The notes below the pieces were generated by a model that saw nothing but the letters and a program-made list of their open reading frames with translations, was not told the DNA's origin and did no database searches. Shown one piece after another: positions 1 through 3,833 of a stretch of DNA of 6,090 bases (positions within the stretch are counted from its first letter, which is position 1; each line of letters starts with the position of its first letter). A program made the position numbers and the translations under genes. The stretch is from Planctomycetota bacterium (GTDB lineage Bacteria > Planctomycetota > UBA11346): positions 1 to 6,090 of the forward strand of contig CANIXE010000146.1 in assembly GCA_947470885.1 (NCBI GenBank), read 5' to 3'.

Positions 1-384
1 GCCCTGCGGATCCTGGTGGGCGGTCAGCCCCGGCGGGAACTGTGGGCCAGCGACCTATGGGCCGGCACCCAGCAACGCCTGAATGTCGCCACCGCCCGGA
101 ATCCCCGCTGCCGAGTCTGCGGACCCCAGGCGGATTTCCCTCTGTTGTCCACTCCAGAAGAACCCGCCGTGGTCCTCTGCGGCCGGGATGCCATCCAGAT
201 CCACCGCCAGCAGGCCCTGGATCCCCTCACCCTGGCCGTCCCCGCCACCACCCGGAACGAATTCCTGGTGCGCTGGCCAGACGGCGACCTGCGGCTGACC
301 GCCTTCACCGACGGCCGGGTGCTAGTCCAGGGTGTGGCCGATCCGGTGGCCGCCCGGGCCGCGGTGGACCGTTGGCTGGGCTGA
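1..384 (+). CDS. ThiF/MoeB/HesA-family adenylyltransferase (E1-like), C-terminal part
   Basis: The gene enters from the left edge in frame 1, and 127 residues remain before the TGA at 382-384. Proteins of this family adenylate the C-terminal glycine of a ubiquitin-like sulfur carrier (ThiS, MoaD or similar) in the cytoplasm for thiamine, molybdopterin or related sulfur-transfer pathways. The visible part begins in the helix before the second zinc-binding Cys pair (residues 37-40 of the fragment, CRVCG). It continues with the C-terminal extension of bacterial MoeB/ThiF-like proteins: an LCGRDAIQI motif (residues 59-67) and a final strand-helix unit, LTAFTDGRVLVQG, then DPVAARAAVDRWLG. The ATP-binding Rossmann core, the first Cys pair and any catalytic Cys lie outside the window, so the carrier and pathway cannot be decided. 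The next gene starts 35 bases downstream with no terminator between, so cotranscription is possible. Family assignment is fairly sure; thiF, moeB and hesA cannot be told apart here. Confidence 0.8.
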   Translation, partial: ALRILVGGQPRRELWASDLWAGTQQRLNVATARNPRCRVCGPQADFPLLSTPEEPAVVLCGRDAIQIHRQQALDPLTLAVPATTRNEFLVRWPDGDLRLTAFTDGRVLVQGVADPVAARAAVDRWLG

Positions 385-419
385 AACCGCCGTTCCCCTT
401 TGTTCACTCCGAGATTCCC

Positions 420-2174
420 ATGGCCAAGAAGAATTCCGCCAAACGCAAAGCCAAGAAGGCGAAACAGCGATCCGAACGCATCCGCCAGGAAAAGCACGCC
501 CGGAAAAGTATCGGTACTGCCCCCGGCGAAATGCCGCAGTTCCCCGACCTGTTCGGTCCTTGGTCCGATATGGGCGGGGATGACGCGGACTGGGAGAACG
601 AAGACGACGAAGTTGAGGACGGCGATGATTCCTGGGATCTGGAAGACTATACCAGCGAACGGGTGTTAAGAACCATGGCCTGGGAAACCAGCCGCCGGAT
701 TTTTGCCGATCAAGCCGAATTATCACGGTTCGTCGCCAACGAGCTGACTGACGAGTCCTGGCGCATCCATCATGGGACCATGTTGGTGGCGTCTTCCCAG
801 GAACGAGCCCAGGAACTGGCGTTCCAGGCGCGGGAATCTGACGCGGATGATGCCCGTGAGGAATTGGCCGAACAGGCCTTGGCCATCGACCCCGATTGTC
901 TGGAGGCCGCCAGCGTTTTGGCCAATGCCAAGGTGTCCCCGGAATTAAACCAACAGTTGGAAGACGTGCTGGAACGGTACTGCCAACGCCCTGCCGTGGC
1001 CGCCGCCCTGGCGATCCAGGATGGCCGAGCCTGGTCCCGGGTGGAGGCCCGGCCAGTGATTCGGGCCCTGATGGTTCTGATCGTCCTCGCCATCTATCGG
1101 AAGAACTTGGTCGGTGAACTTCGCTGGCTGGACCAGTTGCGGAGTTTGGACTTAGCTCATCATCAAGATTTCCGCCACCGGCATGTCGCCGCCCTGCTGA
1201 TGAGCCTACGCCTGGAGGACGCCCGGGCCATGCTGGTCCGGCCCCGGGATACCCCGGACATCACCTGGTATTGGGGCAGCATCCTCGAACGATTCCTAAC
1301 GGGGGATCTGGTCGGTGCCCGGATCCTGGTCGAGGAAGCCCGGCAATGGCTGTTCATGGATGGCGAAGAGCTTCTGTTGAGAGGCGATAGGGCAGAGTAC
1401 TCAGATGTGAGACTTCTGAAAGACCTGGATAAAGCCTGGGCCTTCCATCCGGCGGCCATGTCCTGGCTCAGGGCAGATTGCCGTTTGACCACCCCCGAAC
1501 AAAGTCAGGCGGCCAAGCAGAGCTACCTACCCCCCGTCGCCCGCCTGTTGAGTCTGGGAATGCCCCAACAGTACCAGGCTGGATTGACCGAAGCCCTGAA
1601 GAGCATCCCCCTGTCCGAGGCGGATATCCCGGAACTGCTGCGTCTTGCTGATGACCAGGCGCTCCACGAATTGCCGGGGGAGGATCCCGCTTGTTTTGGG
1701 CCGGTCTATGCGTTCAAGGCGCTTGCTGATCTGGCCACGCCATCGACGTTGCCAAGTCTGCTCGGCTTGTTGCCCCGACGGGTCCACGATGAGTGGATAG
1801 CACCGAGCTTGCAGGATGCCTTGGCCCAGATCGGCCCAACCGTCCTTAGACCTTTGGCAGAGTTAATGGATGATCCAGGCCAGGAACCACGCACCCGGGA
1901 ATTCGTGGTCCAGGCACTGGAAACCCTCGTCAAAAAACACCCGGAGACCCGGGAGGCCGTGGTGGGCGTGATATTCCGACGACTTCGTAACTTTTCCGAC
2001 CAATCCTATGAGTTGAACGGAGCCTTGGCCAGTGCCCTGGCGTGGTTGGGAGCCCGCGAGTCCCACGACGTGGTGGCTGAGGCCTATGCCGCCCAGGCCA
2101 TTGATGGGAGAATGTTTGGAGATTTTGACGACTGGCAGAAACAACTGGCCAAGGCGGTCAAGAAATGGCGCTGA
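420..2174 (+). CDS. TPR-like/HEAT-like repeat protein with charged N-terminus, function unknown
   Basis: A 584-residue soluble protein with no signal peptide or membrane segment. Residues 1-30 are very basic (start MAKKNSAKRKAKKAKQ), like a nucleic-acid or ribosome-binding tail. Residues 53-76 are a strongly acidic Asp/Glu linker. Residues ~140-170 contain a TPR-like helix pair (REELAEQALAIDPDCLEAAS). Residues ~205-320 are helical and resemble, with decay, the TPR region of bacterial ST7-like proteins. Residues ~401-575 resemble a HEAT-like domain known from uncharacterised bacterial proteins, including some that carry SEC-C zinc motifs; no such Cys motif is present here. Such repeats mediate protein-protein contacts; no catalytic motif is visible. 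The open frame runs upstream to position 42, but that part overlaps the ThiF-like gene in another frame and has shadow-like composition, so ATG 420 is preferred. No clear Shine-Dalgarno sequence precedes it. Gene identity is secure; the function is not known. Confidence 0.88.
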   Translation: MAKKNSAKRKAKKAKQRSERIRQEKHARKSIGTAPGEMPQFPDLFGPWSDMGGDDADWENEDDEVEDGDDSWDLEDYTSERVLRTMAWETSRRIFADQAELSRFVANELTDESWRIHHGTMLVASSQERAQELAFQARESDADDAREELAEQALAIDPDCLEAASVLANAKVSPELNQQLEDVLERYCQRPAVAAALAIQDGRAWSRVEARPVIRALMVLIVLAIYRKNLVGELRWLDQLRSLDLAHHQDFRHRHVAALLMSLRLEDARAMLVRPRDTPDITWYWGSILERFLTGDLVGARILVEEARQWLFMDGEELLLRGDRAEYSDVRLLKDLDKAWAFHPAAMSWLRADCRLTTPEQSQAAKQSYLPPVARLLSLGMPQQYQAGLTEALKSIPLSEADIPELLRLADDQALHELPGEDPACFGPVYAFKALADLATPSTLPSLLGLLPRRVHDEWIAPSLQDALAQIGPTVLRPLAELMDDPGQEPRTREFVVQALETLVKKHPETREAVVGVIFRRLRNFSDQSYELNGALASALAWLGARESHDVVAEAYAAQAIDGRMFGDFDDWQKQLAKAVKKWR

Positions 2175-2189
2175 ATCCACTCGCCTGTT

Positions 2190-2230
2190 GATCACCCCCC
2201 CGGCCGGCCCTGCCATTCCCGGGGGTCATC
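2190..2230 (+). terminator. weak hairpin after the TPR/HEAT gene
   Basis: The 10-base arms GATCACCCCC (2190-2199) and GGGGGTCATC (2221-2230) can pair with one mismatch around a 21-base GC-rich loop. The hairpin begins 15 bases after the TGA at 2172-2174. It has no T tract after it, so it may be only a weak or Rho-assisted end, or an mRNA-stabilising structure. Confidence 0.3.
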
Positions 2231-2272
2231 CCGCTCCAGCGGCGAAACCGAGTGACGAAATGCATGGAAATG

Positions 2273-2296
2273 TCCGGTCGTCCGGTCGTCTGGTCG
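2273..2296. repeat. three tandem copies of an 8-bp unit
   Basis: TCCGGTCG is repeated at 2273-2280 and 2281-2288, and again at 2289-2296 with one change (TCTGGTCG). The array lies between the TPR/HEAT gene and the kinase remnant, in sequence with no coding signal. It could be a slippage product or clustered binding sites; nothing visible decides between these. Confidence 0.7.
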
Positions 2297-2363
2297 TCAT
2301 TGAATCCAAGTGTTCACTGGGAAGATCCGAGAGAAGCACTGTTGGTGGACGACCGGACTGGCC

Positions 2364-3016
2364 CCGCAAATAGAGATCCGTCATGGACCGAAGATGCAGG
2401 CCATCGGCCAGCTCGCCGGGGCCATCGGCTATGCTGACCTGTTGCTGGGGTCGCTCAGCGACAAGCGGTTGCGCCGGTACGCCCAGAGCATCCTGGCCTC
2501 GTCCCAGCGGGCCGCTGACCTCACCGCCCAGCTCCGCGCCTTCGCCCGCAAGGGCCAGTACCTCTCCGTGCCGGTGGACCTCCACCCGCCCATCGCCAAA
2601 ACCATCGTCCTGCTCCAGGAAAGCATCGACCGCCGCATCGAAATCCACCAGGACAGCGGCCCCGACTGCGCCCTGGTTCTCGGCGATCCTACCCAGCTCC
2701 AGAACCTCATCCTCAACCGCGCCCTCAACGGCCGGGACGCCATGCCGGCGGGCGGCCGCCTGGTGTTCGCCACAGCCGTGGTGGGGGTCGCCGCCACCCA
2801 GGCCAACGCCCTCGCCCCATGGGCGGGCGCGAAACCTTCACCGCCCTCAAGGCCATCAACCCCGGGATCAGGGCCATCGTGTCCTCCGGTTTCAGCATTG
2901 ATGGGGACGCCCATGGCATCCTCGATGACGGCGCCCAGGCCTTCCTGCAGAAGCCGTTCAACCAAGCGGAACTGTCACGCACGGTGGCCGATCTCCTGGG
3001 TGCCACGGTGGCGTAA
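2364..3016 (+). pseudogene. decayed hybrid histidine kinase (HisKA-HATPase-receiver remnant)
   Basis: Homology to hybrid sensor kinases begins abruptly near 2364 (QIEIRHGPKMQAIGQLAG), without any sensor or PAS domain or credible start region. After the LAG triplet the sequence jumps to AIGYADLLLG. The usual H-box stretch, of the type GIAHDFNN with the phosphoaccepting His, is absent. The second dimerisation helix follows (RYAQSILASSQRAADLTAQL, then AFARKGQYLS), then the start of the ATPase domain with an N-box (LNRALNGRDAMPAGG). Around 2815-2822 the text passes from the ATPase domain (ALAPW, frame 3) straight into the last half of a receiver in frame 2: MGGRETFTALKAINPG, then IVSSGF, then the conserved Lys-Pro in LQKPFN, ending at TAA 3014-3016. 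The G boxes and the receiver Asp are gone. Frame 3 stays open past 2819 but reads unrelated sequence. It cannot be an active kinase; an in-frame start (ATG 2394) could at most yield a non-functional fragment. Confidence 0.8.
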
Positions 3017-3021
3017 CCTCG

Positions 3022-3034
3022 GGACTCAGAGTCC
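3022..3034. repeat. short perfect palindrome after the kinase remnant stop
   Basis: GGACTC and GAGTCC flank a single central A, starting 5 bases after TAA 3014-3016. The arms are only 6 bp and no T tract follows. It might be a protein-binding site or a chance feature; it is recorded because it lies right at the end of the remnant. Confidence 0.35.
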
Positions 3035-3042
3035 TCCATGGA

Positions 3043-3191
3043 CTGCAGGGTCCGACCCGTTGGACCGGCCAGATCGGCGCCACCCCGGTCACGATCCGGT
3101 TCCCAACGATTTCCACCCGGCGCCTGCGGTTCCTGGCCCGGGCTCCGGAAAAAACCTGTCGTTCTACGATGTGCAGGTGTTCGCCCCGGCA
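3043..3191 (+). pseudogene. possible beta-sandwich (discoidin-like) domain end, frameshifted
   Basis: Frame 1 reads a strand-like segment, TRWTGQIGATPVTIRFPT followed by TRRLRFLARAPE (about 3055-3150). Frame 3 then reads GKNLSFYDVQVFAP (about 3147-3188). Joined, these look like the last strands of an F5/8-type C (discoidin) or similar extracellular beta-sandwich domain, in which an arginine-rich strand is followed by a short loop and an FYDVQVF-like final strand. One missing G in the CCGG-A6 run at 3145-3154 would restore a single frame. The recognition is from memory of the pattern only, the fragment is short, and no start or upstream portion is present. It could be chance reading in GC-rich DNA. 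Confidence 0.3.
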
Positions 3192-3216
3192 TCAGTGATG
3201 CTGAACATGGGCGAGA

Positions 3217-3357
3217 TTAGAACTCATGACGTTGAGCAACGCCCTGGGAGCGCTGGGCACCAGCCCGGCTCGGGTGGCATGCGAGCCGGGCTGGTGCCCG
3301 GCGCTCCCAGGAAAAAACCACCTTTACAAGCGGTGCTAAACGTCATTGGGGTTAGAA
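3217..3357. mobile_element. possible MITE-like element: nested inverted repeats between 6-bp direct repeats
   Basis: Outside the 30-bp palindrome lies a second inverted repeat: ATGACGTTGAGC (3226-3237) and GCTAAACGTCAT (3335-3346), pairing at 11 of 12 positions. Outside that, TTAGAA occurs as a direct repeat at 3217-3222 and 3352-3357, as a target-site duplication would. The body between the direct repeats is 129 bp and contains no credible gene. A short non-autonomous element with imperfect terminal repeats fits these facts. The direct repeat is only 6 bp and AT-rich, and the terminal repeats start 3 and 5 bases inside it, so coincidence is possible. Confidence 0.35.
3243..3311. repeat. 30-bp-stem palindrome with 9-base loop
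   Basis: The left arm 3243-3272 (starting CCTGGGAGCGCTGGGCACC) and right arm 3282-3311 (ending GGTGCCCGGCGCTCCCAGG) are reverse complements across 30 positions. The one exception is T3254, which faces G and would form a G-U wobble in RNA. The loop is GGTGGCATG (3273-3281). No T tract follows on the + strand, where A6 follows instead, and none follows on the - strand, so it does not have the form of an intrinsic terminator. The GC-rich GGGAGCGC/CCGGGC composition is like REP- or BIME-type intergenic palindromes of several phyla. That comparison is from general knowledge; no second copy is present in this window. Confidence 0.9.
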
Positions 3358-3392
3358 TAGGCTAAATTCACGGGAATTATCAATCCTTTCCA

Positions 3393-3402
3393 CTTCATGA
3401 AG
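3393..3402. promoter_or_regulatory. 10-bp palindrome, possible operator
   Basis: CTTCATGAAG is a perfect palindrome 171 bases ahead of the DUF485 start. Flanking TTTC (3387-3390) and GAAA (3403-3406) extend the symmetry with a 2-base bulge on the left. It could be a regulator-binding site for the symporter operon or a weak hairpin. Nothing identifies the regulator. Confidence 0.3.
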
Positions 3403-3407
3403 GAAAC

Positions 3408-3452
3408 ATGAAGATTCCGGTCAGCGTCCGTCCGGCACGAATGAAAACCTGA
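3408..3452 (+). CDS. possible 14-residue leader peptide
   Basis: ATG 3408 opens a frame MKIPVSVRPARMKT that ends at TGA 3450-3452. AAGGAA at 3400-3405 could serve as a ribosome-binding site, although the gap to the ATG is short. The frame lies 120 bases ahead of the DUF485 gene. The peptide has no run of one amino acid that would suggest attenuation control. It could equally be a chance frame in a leader region. Confidence 0.2.
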   Translation: MKIPVSVRPARMKT

Positions 3453-3572
3453 CACCCACATCCGATGACCTGGAGGCCCGGGGGACAAGACAAAAGGTAC
3501 TTGTGAAACGAGTTTGGCGCTTGTATCCCTAGCCCGCCCTTTTCTCGCCCTCCCCTTACACCCGAGCATTTT

Positions 3573-3830
3573 ATGTCCCACATCCCCGTGCCAGGCATCG
3601 ACACCAAACCCGATCTACCAGGAGCCAGCCGCACCGGCCTGGTGCTGTTCGCCATCTATTTGGTGGTTTACCTGGGCTTCGTCCTCCTCGCGGCGTTTTC
3701 CAGCAGCACCATGACCCAGCGGCCCTTCGCCGGGATCAACCTGGCGATCATCTACGGCTTCGTCCTGATCGTCTCCCCCCTGATCTTGGCGGTGATCTAC
3801 CTCCTGGTCGCCAAAGACGCGGAGGGCTGA
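3573..3830 (+). CDS. DUF485 family small inner-membrane protein
   Basis: An 85-residue protein with a short polar N-terminus (MSHIPVPGIDTKPDLPGASR) and two hydrophobic helices at about 21-43 and 53-79. The second helix carries the family pattern (FAGINLAIIYGFVLIVSP, then YLLVAKD). DUF485 proteins are nearly always encoded next to ActP-type sodium/solute symporters, as with yjcH and actP in Escherichia coli. They are thought to assist or associate with the transporter in the inner membrane, but the mechanism is not established. The symporter start follows this stop by 3 bases, so the two are very likely translated from one mRNA and coupled. The ATG at 3573 lacks a strong Shine-Dalgarno sequence, and the upstream frame offers no better start with family-like sequence. 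At 85 residues it is slightly shorter than many relatives, mostly at the N-terminus. Confidence 0.85.
   Translation: MSHIPVPGIDTKPDLPGASRTGLVLFAIYLVVYLGFVLLAAFSSSTMTQRPFAGINLAIIYGFVLIVSPLILAVIYLLVAKDAEG
3821..3826 (+). promoter_or_regulatory. Shine-Dalgarno of the symporter inside the DUF485 gene end
   Basis: GGAGGG lies 7 bases before ATG 3834 and overlaps the last codons of the DUF485 gene. This fixes the symporter start and supports coupled translation of the pair. Confidence 0.75.
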
Positions 3831-3833
3831 ACC

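Larger units (their letters stand above)
3347..3572 (+). promoter_or_regulatory. upstream region of the DUF485-symporter operon
   Basis: This 226-base stretch must hold the operon promoter unless transcription comes from further upstream. It is somewhat AT-richer in its first half. A TAGAAT (3353-3358) resembles a -10 element, but the nearest TTGACA-like hexamer, TTTACA at 3323-3328, is 24 bases away. TTGTGA (3501-3506) and TGTATC (3522-3527) are 15 bases apart and weak. No site is good enough to name. A perfect 10-bp palindrome and a short start-to-stop frame with an upstream AAGGAA are listed separately. Confidence 0.4.

Noticed and set aside
42..419. Upstream extension of the TPR/HEAT gene frame, which would give a 710-residue protein.
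   Set aside because: It overlaps the well-supported ThiF-like C-terminus in another frame and reads Pro/Arg-rich shadow sequence; ATG 420 begins credible protein sequence.
3243..3320. Intrinsic terminator for the remnant region.
   Set aside because: A6, not a T tract, follows the stem on the + strand, and no T tract follows it on the - strand.
3217..3357. Integron attC site, because of the long imperfect palindrome and GTTAGAA near its right end.
   Set aside because: The left end lacks an RYYYAAC core, GTTAGAA breaks the GTTRRRY consensus at its last base, and no integrase or cassette gene is present.
3323..3358. Sigma-70 promoter TTTACA ... TAGAAT.
   Set aside because: Each hexamer matches 5 of 6 consensus bases, but the 24-base spacer is far outside the usable range.
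2310..3365. Treating the 351-codon frame over the kinase remnant as an intact gene.
   Set aside because: Only its middle part matches kinase sequence. After ~2819 the receiver homology continues in another frame, and the rest is out-of-frame text through the palindrome.
3515..3533. Sigma-54 promoter near TTGGCGC ahead of the DUF485 gene.
   Set aside because: The GC of a -12 element is not at the required distance from the GG; it is displaced by about 4 bases.
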